From assembly GCA_025766275.1 (NCBI GenBank), contig JAFKAC010000005.1, forward strand, positions 682,001 through 746,000: a stretch of DNA of 64,000 nucleotides. Direction: 5' to 3'. Made by a program: the position numbers and the translations under genes. This document shows, in pieces, positions 18,852 through 31,072 of this stretch (positions are counted from its first letter, which is position 1; the number at the start of each line of letters is the position of its first letter). This DNA comes from Lactarius indigo. Its lineage: Eukaryota; Basidiomycota; Agaricomycetes; Russulales; Russulaceae. A model generated the notes under the pieces. The model worked only from the letters and a program-made list of their open reading frames with translations. It did not search any database and was not told where the DNA came from.

Positions 18852-21800
18852 CTAAGTACACAAGAGTCCCATGTCATCGTTGTGCTTCTGCAGCAGGACA
18901 CGCAGTAGTGACTTTGTGAAGCCATCTGCAACCATATCCACAGTAGGAGTTCTAATGAGGGTGATGGTCCCCTTTTCAATGTACTCCCGAATGACATGAT
19001 GCCATATGGCAATGTGCTTAGACTGTCTCCCAGTGACAGGGTTCAAGGCCAAGTCAATGGCACCCTTGTTGTCACCATGCAGTGGGATGGGGTTGTCAAC
19101 CTCCTACCTGAGTTCTGTGAGGAAGCTCTGATACCATGCAGCTTGGTTAGCCGCGTTGGTCATGGCCATGTACTCTGCCTCAGTAGTGTTTTGGGCCACA
19201 GTCTTTTGCTTGCATGAAGACCAGCTTATTGCACCATTGGCTAGTAGGAATACATAACCAGAAGTGGAGTGGCGGTCGTCAGTCTGATCAGCCAGACTGG
19301 AGTCAGTGTAGCCATGAAGGCCATCGCCATTGGTGCCATCATAGACAATACACATATCCATAGTTCCCACTAGGTAGGACAGGACATACTGTGCAAGTTG
19401 CAGATGTTGTGGTGAGGGATTTGCTGCGTACTGCGCCAAACGTGACACAGTGAAGGAGATATCTGGCCTAGTGCCAATCTGCACATAGAGCAGACTCCCA
19501 ATCAAAGACTGGTAGTGGGAAATATCTGAGGCAGTTGCCTGCGACATATTTTTAACTAGGTGCTCATCAGCACCAGCAGGCAAGGGTGTGTTGTGTGGTG
19601 TGGCATCAGACATGCCAAAGCGTTCAAGGACATCCTTGATGTAACCAGACTGATCTATGTTCAGACAAGTCTGATTTAAGACGCTTGATTCCACTCAACG
19701 AGGGACCCAGTATAGTGATGTCATCAACGTAGACAATAATGAAGAGTGGATCATACCCCTCCCATTGAGGCATCACATATATGCCAGCATCAGCAAACGT
19801 CCGCTTAAAGCTGAGCACAGTGAGCACTCCATGGAATTGCAAGTTCCATGCGTGGGAGGCCTGTTTGAGACCATAGATCACCTTAACTAGGTGACATACC
19901 TTCGTCTCAGAACCAGTGACAGTGAAACCTTGTAGCTGCTCCATGTAAATCTCCTCGTCAAGCACGCCATTGAGAAAAGCAGACTTGACATCCATCTGAT
20001 GGATGTGCCGGTCCTCCAGCGTGGCCAACACCAGAAGTAAACGTAGCGACTCAAATCGTGCGATGGGAGAGAAGGTTTCATCAAAATCTACGCCAGGGAT
20101 CTGCGTGAATCCCTTAGCCACCAAGTGAGCTCTGTAGCGGCCATCCACTTTGAGCTTGAAGACCCATTTGGATCTTACTGCCTTGCGATTAGGTGGGAGA
20201 TCCACTAACTCCCAAGTCCCATTCTTAGCTAGGGTGTCCATTTCATACTGACATGCCTTAGTCCACTCATCTGCAGCTGCAGACTGCATGGCCTCTGCAA
20301 AGGTTGCAGGGTCTCAGCCCACAAAGGCGGCAGCCAGTAACTCCGCATACCCCAGATGCCTGCCACGCCATGCCGCATTGTCCACATTGAAGTAACACGG
20401 ATTAGGCATGGGGACACGAGTAGTGCGCCTTGGTGCATTGTCCATCTCGCGCAACAGCTGACTACGCTGTGCACGATCCTCAAATCCCCCAGGCATTTCT
20501 GGTGAGGGGGGGGGACATGGCGCATAATGCACGTTGCACTAGGACGCGGTGGGGGTGAAGTGGGAGTGGCTTGCTCACACTTAGGTGTGGTGGGCGGAGC
20601 TGGCAGAGTAGGTGGTGGTGTGGTAGGGCGTGGTTGGACTTGTGGGGGGTCTAGAAGGTTTTCAACATCCTCCTCCTCACTACTACTGGAGTGTGCAGGG
20701 GAGGGTGCTTGCATTGGTGGTAATGCTGGCGGGTGAGGCACGGCAGTCACTGTTGTGCTAGGCACAACTGGTGGTGAAGGTGTTGGGTGTGTCTCAACAC
20801 CCTGGAGGGACGGGAAGCTACTCTCGTTGAATGTCACATCCCTGGACACTTGAATGGAGCAGGTTGAGCGGTCCCAGAGCTTATAGCCCTTTGATTCAGG
20901 CTCAAACCCGATAAGCATGACCTCAATGGCCTTTGCATCCAATTTGCGACGCTTATCAGCAGGTACGTGCATGTACCCCTTGCATCCGAAGACGCGAAGA
21001 TGTGAGACATCAGGCACTTTGCCAGAGTGCCAGAGCTCATAGGGAGTGTGCCACTTAAGCCCATGGACTGGAGAGCGGTTATAGATGTGCACAGCTGCGC
21101 ACACCACATGCTCCCAGAAGCCTTTAGACATGCCAGCTGTGTGGAGCATGGACATTGCCTTATCCATAATGGTGCGGTTAAACCGCTCAGCTTTCCTGTT
21201 GGACTGTGGTGAACCCGGCATTGTGAGGTGATGCTCTATCCCTTTCTGCTTAAGAATGTCCTGCGTGACACTTGACATGTATTCGCCACCGTGGTCAGAG
21301 TGCAGAGCACGCAACTTATGGCCAGACTGGGTTTCACCCCAGGCCAAATACATTTGCAGCGACTTAGCAAACTGGTCCTTTGACTTAAGGAAGTGTACCA
21401 CAGTGAACTTAGTGTGGTCATCTATGAAGGTGGCTGTGTATGTCGAGCCTTGTAGGGACTGAGTTTGCATAGGACTGGCAAGGTCACTGTGCACAATCTC
21501 AAATTGATGAGTTGTCCTTTTGTTGGAGGACGCAGAAAAGGGTTGGCGAGTGGATTTACCCATTTTGCACCCATGGCAGACTGTGTGGGCCGTGGTGGAG
21601 CTATCTATGTCCATGCCAGTAGTGGCAGAGGGACCATGTGCCTTCAGCGCCACAGGGGAGATGTGTCCCATGTGTTGATGCCAGATATCAAGTGTGGCAG
21701 CACTTGATTTTGTATGGGCGTTGAGGCTGACGCTGGCTGCATCCAACCAGTATAGGTTGTCCTCAAGGTAGCCCTTGGCCACACACTTTTGGTTGACGGA

Positions 21801-22061
21801 TATTGTAAATGAGCCACTGTCAAAGGCAATCTCAGCACCCTTTTGTGCTACAGCACGCGTCGACAAGAAGTGCGTCTTCACCTGTGGTAGGTGTAGCACA
21901 TTGCTGAGGGTGATAGAGATACCCTGGCTTGTTGTAAAGACGACAGATCCGACACCCACTTGGTCTATGGTGGACTTATCCCCTAGGCGTACAGTGCCTT
22001 TAGTTGGGGTGTAGTCCTTGAAGTCAGACCGATGTGGGGTGATGTGGTGAGTGGCACCACT
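18852..22061 (-). pseudogene. pol: Pol of copia-2 (protease to RNase H), disabled
   Basis: The frame opens inside the protease (TSGATHH, with the catalytic Asp lost at the gypsy junction). It continues through a complete integrase with HHCC and DDE motifs (HSDL, HSDHGGEYM, NRKAERFNR) into a Pro-rich linker. Defects seen: frame changes and a TGA near 20,530-20,310; a deletion after the YVDD active site of RT near 19,690, where the usual ~30-residue segment is missing; and a TAG near 19,104 just before the RNase H segment HGDNKGAIDLALNP. The C-terminus ends at 18852. At least three independent lesions make it non-functional. Confidence 0.9.
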
Positions 22062-22495
22062 TGTCACGATCACATGACATTACAGTCACATGTCACAAAT
22101 TGTCAGCACGACTTGCGTCCAATAAAGTATGCAAACCCTTGCCCTGTTCCTTGTCTCATTGGCATGCCTTATGATGCCATTCTGATGAATTGCTTATGTG
22201 TCAACTGATTGTGACATGTCATAGAAAAAGGTATTGATAACCCCAGTCATGTATGAGTATAAGAGTAGTAGAGTAGACAAGTAGTTACCTTTGTCTACTC
22301 TTAGTCCTTTGAAACCAATCTACAGTTGTCTCGCCTTCCCTTTACTCAGTTTCCCCTCTCTTGTGCGATTGCCTTCGGCTTGAGCCACGATTACCCCGAC
22401 TTCAACTTAGTCATTGACTAAGTTCCGACCCTATCCTGCCCCTGCCTTGGGCCCAAACTTGAACGCGTCACAGACGGTCCATTGGTACCGTGACA
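22062..22495 (+). repeat. Putative 5' LTR of the gypsy-like element
   Basis: The 434-bp segment starts TGTCACGATCAC and ends TACCGTGACA, giving 7-bp inverted ends. It is placed at the exact break of copia-2. It contains a pyrimidine-rich promoter-like stretch near 22,290-22,370. A matching 3' copy is absent, so the right edge is inferred from the inverted ends only. Confidence 0.6.
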
Positions 22496-24028
22496 TAAGA
22501 GTAGACCTCTTACCCTGCCACAAACGAGGCGCAAATTGTTCTCACGAACTACAGGACGAGACAATTGATCTCCCCAGTAGCCTGAACCTCGAGTTGCTGC
22601 AGGAAAGGACGATAGATTCTCCCTGCACGTGCGAACCCCAGTTGCCGCAGAACAAGGTGAAAAGCGTTCCCTGAAACCAGAACCGTGCGTGTAACAGTCC
22701 CGAGCGGACACATAGCACACCAACACTCAGTATGATCGACACTGCGAGTCACCAACAAAACCCGGAACCCGGTTGCCACTGGACAAGGCATAATGCGTCC
22801 CCACGAAACCAGATCACGATGCATAGAACCGAAACTGCTGCCAATGGACGAGGCGAAACATGTCCCCATGAAACCACAACTTGTGCGCATGACAGTCCCC
22901 ACGCAGACGTGCAGCACCCAGAGCCAGGACACACAATGGATAACTTGAGACAATTCGCATATATTGAACCAGTGAACAGACATGACATAGAAGGTACAAC
23001 AGGTAAACCGGAACTGCCACCCTTCACCAACAAGGGAGGTAACCCCCGACACTCCCGAACTGCGCAAATATACGGTGCAAACGAATGATCTACGGAACAG
23101 ATCAGCAGGACACAGACGACCCATGAGATGAGCATGAAACGACTCAACGACACAAGAGTCGAAGCAAACACCAGACGACTTGAGCACTCAGATACAGAGT
23201 TACGCAGCAACTGTGAAAGAACATGAACGACAGAGCACAGGACCCTATGCCACAATAAAGGCCGACAAAACCCCGAAATCGATTACGGATCCCCACGGAA
23301 AGAGTCAGTGATACTCAAGCCACCCACGATACCAGTGAATGAACATGGACGATTCATGGAACAAGCGCAAAACAATGCAATGACACAGAACTTAAAGAAC
23401 CCCACGCCCAACGGATCAAACAAACGGGCACCTCCGCGCACGAAACCTATGAGGGGACACGTAATCAAGCAACACAGCACAGAACCCATAGGAACACTGC
23501 CCAGAGATCACGACAACTGGATGAACAGATGTCAGCAGACAGAAAGATATGACAACGACATGGAGAAGCAATGCACAGACGTACAGAAATCAAGGAATGC
23601 CTCATTGATGACCAAGGATCATCTTCCGCGCACAAACCCAGAACGGACCCCGACAGATGATAGACAGCCAAACAAATGAGATTCGCGGGGACACAACCCC
23701 TGGAAAGAACTACACGAACTCCGAGAGGAGTTGAGCAACAACGACATGAACTTGGTTGATCGATATCAGCACAACAGAACCAGAATAGACTCGTGTACTG
23801 ACATACACAACACGACATGCTTAGTCAACAAAAGAGATGGGAAATCAATGACATGGGATCACACCTGATCTGCGAACTTCAAATCACAATTGATCACTTC
23901 TCAGCCAGAAGCACGACGAGACCCTTGATCAGAGATCCTGATAACAGGTAGCAAAACAAGAACTAGGAACCCTGGTGACGACAGGCTACCGGAGGAACGA
24001 ACTTCAAACCGATACATGCGCAGTAACC

Positions 24029-24270
24029 AAGTTGAAGCCCATGTAGAACCACTACATGAGGAGACGCAAAGAATGATGCATGAAAAACGACCAAGTCGAA
24101 GCCTGTGTAAGATTGTTACATGTGGAGATGCACTGGATGACATACGCATCAACCAGATAAGACAAAGCCCGTACCGACAGGGTGTATGAGGAGACGCACT
24201 AAATAATCAAAGAATAAGCCGAAGCCCGTGCAATACAAACACATGAGGAGACGCACCGGACAACCAAAGC
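24029..24270 (+). repeat. Degenerate minisatellite, about four 55-69 bp units
   Basis: Four units share GAAGCCCGTG ... ACATGAGGAGACGCAC with variable spacers, inside the gypsy-like element upstream of pol. Confidence 0.65.
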
Positions 24271-25233
24271 ACTACATCCGTCGAGACGATGAACATAAAC
24301 AGAAATGAACTATGCTTTGAGAAATTTGAAAGTGAACTCCCACTGAGAAAAGTGTCTCAATCATCACAAAACAACCGGGCTGAGTCGAGAGTAGCCAAAG
24401 ACTCCACCACATTCATACCAAGAAAGCTTATGACACAAGAAGCGTCAGGACATGAACAAATGTTGCCAGAACAGATTGCGACCAAAATTCGAAGAATGGA
24501 CACCACTGCTAGGCAGAAAATAATCGCGCAAATACTGAACGTTGATGAGCTCACACTGAAACAAATTGCGACCAAACTCCGAGGTGCGGACGTCAGTATG
24601 TGACAAAAAGTGGTATCACAACTTGCAGAAAAACTGGAAAACAAATGGAAGGATGAGAACGCTGGAAGCGATGAGGGTACAGCAGTAAAAGCACTCACAA
24701 TTCATATGCCCATGAAAGAACACCACGACAAAGTTGCTAAACTCGCGCTGGAGACGTTGAACAACCCCGACAACCAAAGCAAAAAGAGAAACGAAACCCC
24801 GGATGGACACATCAAAATCCACGAAAGTACGTTGACTAAAGTGATTGTGACACACAGAGAAGAACATCGAGACGACGCAGTTGCAATGAGCGACTCGGGA
24901 ACCTTGGGCAGAGTCACCAATCACAGTAGGAAGGGGAGATTGAACCTCGAACTAGAATTCTGCGAACTTCGCCCCATCACCAGTATAAGCGAAGCATCGA
25001 ACCAATGAGACGACATAGTTCTTGCATACCGAGAAACGACCCAATGGGAATCACTCACCTACACAACACCTCCATACGCCATGAATAGAGGAGGAACTCA
25101 CCCAGTCATCAACCAAATCGACAAAGAAATACCAGAAGTGGAACGACACATCACACTGCAGTGAGTCACCAAGATCGGCACCACCGCACCGCTGATAGAG
25201 GAACAACTCCGTGGGAGAGGGAAGGGATCGTCA

Positions 25234-26946
25234 TTGAAACAACATACAAATCAGACATTTTCGGGAGAAGCCGTACGAAAGTCCCCAATACAACAAACAA
25301 ACGATCATGTGACCACATCAAGACCCGATAGACCAACAATCACATCAAATGAAATATACTCATTCGAATTCTTGAACGATTCTATGACAGAACGCCTCAC
25401 TAAAGACTGCCTTCGCAAACCTCAGTCACCCCTCTTATGCTCGGAAGAGAAAGGCAAAAGTCAACGACTGCGACACAAATCAATACATCGAGTAACAACA
25501 TGGAGTATGCATACAATCCTACTGATCTCAGACATCCTAGATCAACTAACCGGGAAAACACCCTTCACCGCGTTTGACATATGTCAGGCAGACAATGTCA
25601 CTCACAGTCATCGGCACAGTCGGAAACAACACCAGATTATGATTGACACCCCCAGAGGACCGTCTGAACTAACAACCGAGCCATCTCGATGGACTGATTC
25701 CCCAATAGTCTCTGAACGAATGACGAACCATGTCTCCCATTCCATGTTTCGAAATAACCCAACGAAACTGACCACAGACACATCCAACTATGTGCAACAC
25801 CAATTGTTTCATAACCTCGATGTGGACGAGGTAGACTACCTCAACACGACAAACACAAAAGCGATGACTCGTCGTATAGAGAGTACCAGACCTCACGACT
25901 GGCGACAGATATTCCCCGACATTGGACGAATTTGTAGTACCTTTGGAATTCCTGAACCTCAATGTCCAGTTACTCCGATGTACGTCATACCTACCCGACC
26001 ACTCACGCAATCTCATGAAAGAGACAGCTCTTCTCTATGTACCGTTGAGCGCACCATGCTGCCCAACACCCTCCCTCACATCGTCTACGAGCGCCTTGCA
26101 CTCCAACAACTTGCTACCCAAACTGATACATTATGCAGTCCAGGAAAAGCACAGACCGAAGCCCTTGCAGCAGTACACGCCTGCGAATACTGGCAAGGGC
26201 TGCTTGACAATATTCGACACTCAGTCACCATTCGTATAAACCACCACAGACACCACGACCATTACATTCGCAACCTCTTGACTATGATGCACAGTCTCGA
26301 ACCCTGGCGACCTCTAGTCGCCTGCGCTGCACCATTCATCGTGATCCTCGCTGACCCTCCAATCCTCCTGCACTGCCACTCCCAGCAACCCCTCGCCAGA
26401 TGCACCCCGCACCTCGCTACTCGTCTCACAGCCCACCTTGCCAACCTTACACATCGCGTCGACAGCCATTGGCTTCACAGCCCCGGTCTTGTGATCGCGG
26501 ACGATCCCCTTCTGAGGAGGGGGGTAATCCAGTTGTTTCACGACTCAATCACCGCGAAACACCCAGACACGGCAAAAACACAACTCCCCATTCAACGGTG
26601 CTATAGTCGACCAGCTTCGAAAGGAAATGGTAATAATTGCACTGCAGGATACCTAACGTGCCAGACCAACAAAAACTTCTCCACACACCCCTGTGTCCCT
26701 GCAACACCAACATTTGTCAGACAGACAACACCCCCATTCAAGATGATCGCTCAGAACTTTATCGTACAGTTACCCAAATCCCACGGATTCGACGTTGTTC
26801 TCATGATCGCCAAACGAAGATGCTCCAAAGCAAGTGTCTTTGTACCTGAGAAGGAGAACCATGTCGCCAAAGAAATGACTAACGTGTTCAATGCATGCCA
26901 CGTACTACCATGCTATGAACCCACGAATGAAATGACATCCGATTGA
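25234..26946 (+). pseudogene. Gypsy-like pol relic with open but inactivated frame
   Basis: A 570-codon frame has weak RT-like similarity around TGKTPFTAFDI (near 25,550) and a clearer integrase relic from about 26,490. A zinc-finger-like stretch (LFHDSITAKHPDTAK, then a single Cys where HHCC has two) is followed by FIVQLPKSHGFDVVL. At the places of the first two catalytic Asp residues I read Asn (QNF) and Lys (AKRRCSK), so the integrase core is dead. The corresponding late-core segment reappears in another frame near 27,000-27,070. Long openness despite lost active sites fits old decay in a T-poor sequence in which stop codons are rare. Confidence 0.65.
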
Positions 26947-27080
26947 CACCTATGTTACACGATCGCCCTCACGTACACCTTCAACAAAGCACTCAGCATC
27001 GACATCCATGTTGACTACCAACCGGAAGAGAAAACAAAACGACTGCCACTGTGGGCAGAGTATAATGTTGTGTGAATTTT

Positions 27081-27737
27081 TATGTTAATTTTATGAGAAA
27101 CATATTCGAGAAATGTCTAAAATATTGACATGCAATACAGTGTGAACTTATTTATGATGTACTCTACAATAAAGAAAGGGTTATGCCATCAGATACATTG
27201 TAAATATATTGTAAATATATTTACTTCTAAACTTTCAATGTGCTTCGCACATTCATTGCCAATGAATTCGGGTTACTCATCCTGGTCACATAGTGACTCA
27301 TATTCCTAATATAATATCCACTAATCCTCAGATTTCATTGAGGAGACATTCAGCCCGACATCCGATATCAGAACATCGCAAGTTAACAACTGAAGACATC
27401 AAGAGATCTCACCATTACAACACACGACATCCATCTAACATCAAAACATCCCAAGTCAATGTCTCGGAATACCAAGTCAAAATCTGAACAAACGACAACC
27501 GTACAACAGACACTCTTTTCCTATGCTCCACAAACGAGTCAGGATTGTGTGCGAACTCCCAACTTCCTTTCCCTACTCGTTCACCACCCCCGACCCCACG
27601 ACTTGTCATTACAGTAGACCTGCATCACTCCCACTCAGTCCCGCTTTCCTTTTGCCACAGGTCTGACACCTCCCAGTGGTGACAGTACGGAGTTGACCCC
27701 CTCCCCACCAGGGGCAGCAGGTTCGCGCGGTCCAATA
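27081..27737. other. AT-rich non-coding spacer
   Basis: No gene is seen. A short tandem of GTAAATATATT lies near 27,200 and the sequence stays A/C-rich to 27,600. The last 100 bp become GC-rich before repeat C begins. Confidence 0.5.
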
Positions 27738-29193
27738 CCAAGCTTGCCAACGCGGCTCACCGACCGATAGAGCCCATTCGTAAACAGCAGCAGGTCAGAG
27801 AAGCTCGATGGTCGCACTGCGGCGGCAGCAGAAGGGAAGGTACAGAGTAGCACTGGCCTCGGACCTAGAGACCTGTAGGTGCAACAAGGAGTTGCGTGGA
27901 AAGAGGAGAGGTCGCGTAGACGACGTCGAGAAAAATGAGATGGATACTCACCTGCTGACCTCCATAAATGGAGTGAGGCATGCCCGTGATGGTCCGCGAC
28001 AGAGACCAGGCGAAAGGTGAGTGTCAAGTAACGAGCAACCTTCCACCAAAGCAACCAGACAGTGCGTCGAGGCCGCTGGCGATAGGCGCCGTACAAAGAG
28101 AGTGGTAAAGAAGATTGCGGACACCAAGAAAGGAAGGTCGGGGAAGCACACACTCCCATTGAGGTAACCAGATGGCGCGTCAAGGTCGCTCGCGAAGGCC
28201 ACCGGACCACCTCAAAATATGCTGCGACAGTCGTCTCCATACATTCAAGGATACGCACCCACCGTCACATGTACAATCCCCCGCCATCGTCCTTGAGGTC
28301 ACGCGGGAGGGGAGGGGTCGGGGTCACTAAGCCGAGATGTCAGAGGCAGTGTATAGAAAAGTAATGAGAGCGTTCACCTGGACATTACCAGACAGAGGGC
28401 TAGACCTACAAATGTAGCGAAACTCCTCACTCGCGCCTTACGACAAAGCATGCATGAGGAAGGAAATGGTTAAATTTCAGGCGAAGGCATACCGATGGTT
28501 GGGGCCGCGAGCTGCAGTGACAACGGAGGACCGAGAATTTCTTTCTGAGACTTCCTGAAGGGAGACGAATGCCTAGCAATAGAGGAGTCAGATACAGCAG
28601 CCATTAGCGAGAAAGTCGGGATAGAAGGAGGGACCCACCGAGCAACCGACGGCAAGTCAAGTCAGCCCGTGAGGGACGGCGTGCGGATGTGGAAAGATGG
28701 GTCTTGAAGGTGGGAATGGGGGAGGACAGCAAATACCTCCGTTGTGTAAAGTTTTGGCAACCAGACGACCATTCGAAGCCAACCCACAAGCAAGAAGTGC
28801 GTTGCGGATAGAGGAGCACCCAAATCGGAACCAGGTCGAAAGGGGGGGGCATCAAACGCTCCCACCAAGGCAACCAGACAAAGAGTCAAGGTTACCCCGT
28901 GAGGGGCGGCGTGTGGGAAGAGGGAGACATTGCGTTGGACACTGTGGATACCAAAGAAATAGGGAGGTGGGGAGGTAGAACATGGGAAAAAGGGTATGAC
29001 TTGTGGGTAACGTGCGGTGTGGTGGAAATGCGGGTATCCAAATTCAGTCGCCTCAAAAAAAACATGTGACTTACACGTGATGTTACAGTATTTCTAATTT
29101 CATACGTCGGTAATAAGTTTTTTCGAGAGATTTGATTGAAACATTGCTGAATATAACTAAATATTACTATTCAACGATTACACTACAGTACAC

Positions 29194-29690
29194 CATGCGC
29201 AGACAACGTGTATTTGTCAAAGTGTCCCGACGCTGCGGCGAACGTGAAGCGACGTCGGCGCTCATTTCTGCGCCGCGCGTCAACGCCGTTTCCAACAATT
29301 CTCATCATCATCGTCTTCATCGTCTCACTCGTCTCTTTGCACGCACACCACACCTACTATCACAGTAAGTCCTCAATACATGTTGTAATGCGTTAACTCA
29401 CCGCTTTTAGATGCCCTTTGAATATCTTCGTTCAATCACTCGAGTCGCTTGGGATTGGGTGCGCACCGTGGCTATTGAGCCGGTAGGGGGCTGGGTAAGT
29501 CGCCGATTCACTGATCGAATGCCGCACTGACTGTTTAAAAGATGCGGCACATGGGTCTGCGCACAGAAGTAGCCGTGTTGGCACGCATAAGGATCTTGTC
29601 TGGGGCGGAAGCAATCGTCGACCTGGCGGTGCGAATCACGCTCCCTCGCGGCACGGCCACTGTCCAAGGCGAAGATACTGAGCAAGTTTA
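29194..29690 (+). CDS. Possible small single-pass membrane protein (copy C)
   Basis: In one frame (from about 29,200) the sequence encodes an Arg-rich stretch (VKRRRRSFLRRAS) followed by a hydrophobic segment TILIIIVFIVSLVSL and a His/Tyr-rich tail, a type II-like membrane topology. Good splice sites follow (GTAAGT at ~29,365, TTTTAG at ~29,409; GTAGGG at ~29,483, AAAAG at ~29,541) and link it to exons starting MPFEYLRSITRVAWDW and MRHMGLRTEVAVL, ending at a TAG near 29,690. The only nearby ATG (29,194) is in a different frame, so the start is unclear. The same arrangement exists in copy D on the minus strand. The call is weak. Confidence 0.35.
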
Positions 29691-30299
29691 GGGAAGGGGT
29701 GGGTCAGTCTGTGTTGGAATGTACATAGAAACATATCAATCACTTCTCTGCTTGTTTTCGGCACAAACTTGCTGTGTGCCGTGTGAAAGCGTGTCCGAGC
29801 GAAGGCTGTATTCTCGCAGCAAATATGCGATATCGTCTGCACACTCAGGCGAATGTGTGAAGCAGTCAAACGAGTGATCAGGTGGATCCAAGGCGATGAC
29901 GCGAGAATACCATGCTATCCGTCCTCCTGTTCGTAATCACAGTGGCGTCGTCTCGCGCACTCGGGTGAGGGAAACCTCCAAGCAATTGCAATTCCGTACT
30001 TACTATGAACAACTCATCACGCGCGGTGGTATAGGCGCGTAACGTCTTTGGTATTTGCAGTGCGACCTAGCCGTGTCAGGCGTTGTACGTACATATCGAA
30101 CACCAACATTATAACAAGCATCAGCATGAACATTTCAGGACTCTAGTAAATAGAAGTCAACCAAAAGATAAGGACGGTAACTTGGAATTTGCTTACACAA
30201 CTCCAGCACAGAGTAATAGCAATCACCCGGACACAACCTCATTTTCCTCAAAAAAGGTCTCATCACGTGAGTTTCGGCTAGTTCTGTCATCCTGCCCAA

Positions 30300-30802
30300 G
30301 CGTTTCAAGTGACGGGGACTGTGAAAAAGAGGGCAAGACTGACCTCCGGAAGAAAAATGGAGGCAGCTATGTGATCCTGCATATCAGGGATGGAGACACC
30401 GACGCGGTCCATGAAACAGTGTAACCTACCCACCATGAAAGTAGTACTAGTTACGCTCTCCTCTATATTGGACATCTGCTCCTTGAGTACTTGAAGGGTG
30501 ATCTCATGCTCTTCAATCTTCTGTTTGACCAAGCATTTCTCAAGGTGCAGGGAACTACTCTGTTGCCAGTGGTAAACGGAGGTGTTTTTTTTTTTTTTTG
30601 GCAAACCCAAGAGTGGGAGGAGGACAGTGGCGATGAGGTGTTTCCGCAGAAGATTCCTGCAAAGGTTGCTTTAGGGTAGCCCTCGATGTGTAGGGTGAGG
30701 TCGGTGGTGAGGGCGCCCATGAGGAGAGAAAGACATGCTCTGAGTCTGAGGACATCATGATAAAGTTTTGTTGGTTGTGTGACTTCTGTGACATGTGACT
30801 GG
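30300..30802 (-). pseudogene. Coiled-coil protein remnant (copy C)
   Basis: The ATG near 30,800 opens an N-terminal frame (SSDSEHVFLSSWAPSPP). A 15-base homopolymer (30,585-30,599) follows, and then, in another register, a clear heptad-repeat helix (around LEKCLVKQKIEEHEITLQVL). The N-terminal frame ends just after the homopolymer here. Copy D has 16 bases in the homopolymer and a different joining of frames. I do not recognise the protein. Confidence 0.4.
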
Positions 30803-31072
30803 TTGGACGAAGCATCGAATCGGGAAGGAGTCTGCAATGTAACTTACAGTAGTTATAATATCTACAGTACTTCAATAGTCGTTTCCGTATGTTCAAGGGT
30901 ACATGCGCACATATCCATTCCTGTCGGTCTCTTCCCACTCAACGTACTAACCTTCACTTCCACACTTAATGCCTCACGTATACCACTCAAATAGCCTCGA
31001 CGCGTTGTCTGACTGACTTGCTCAAGAAGGGACGCAGTCATACTCGGGATGCTCACCTGATGGCAACTTCAC

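Larger units (their letters stand above)
18210..22061 (-). mobile_element. Decayed, 5'-truncated Ty1/copia element (copia-2)
   Basis: The element reads right to left: protease, integrase, RT, RNase H, polypurine tract, 3' LTR. Its gag, the start of protease and the 5' LTR are missing because the gypsy LTR begins at 22062. The missing half is not found anywhere to the right in this window. Confidence 0.93.
22062..27080 (+). mobile_element. Decayed Ty3/gypsy-like LTR retrotransposon
   Basis: The block begins with a TG...CA LTR (22062-22495) whose ends form TGTCACG/CGTGACA. It contains pol-like sequence in the order RT-like, RNase H region, integrase. Near 27,000 is a short segment resembling the late integrase core. 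The plus strand is clearly T-poor and A-rich, as in many retroelements. No 3' LTR is seen, so the element is truncated on the right. Its left flank is the broken protease of copia-2. Confidence 0.72.
27738..30843 (+). mobile_element. Repeat copy C (inverted partner of copy D)
   Basis: 27,738-29,040 matches copy B (about 50,610-51,905) in the same orientation. 28,480-30,843 matches the reverse complement of 61,640-64,000, at roughly 95% or more by eye. It therefore joins the inner part of the A/B family to a 1.8-kb module (29,041-30,843) not present in A or B. It contains a possible small gene on the plus strand and a coiled-coil frame on the minus strand. The mechanism of mobility is unknown. 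Confidence 0.75.

Noticed and set aside
22549..23255. Long minus-strand frames (up to 212 codons)
   Set aside because: They arise because the plus strand is T-poor; the products are Cys/Ser/Val-rich with no domain.
30880..31070. CACTA-type terminal repeat next to the Tnp2 gene
   Set aside because: Isolated CACT or TACT strings occur but no inverted partner was found on the other side of the gene.
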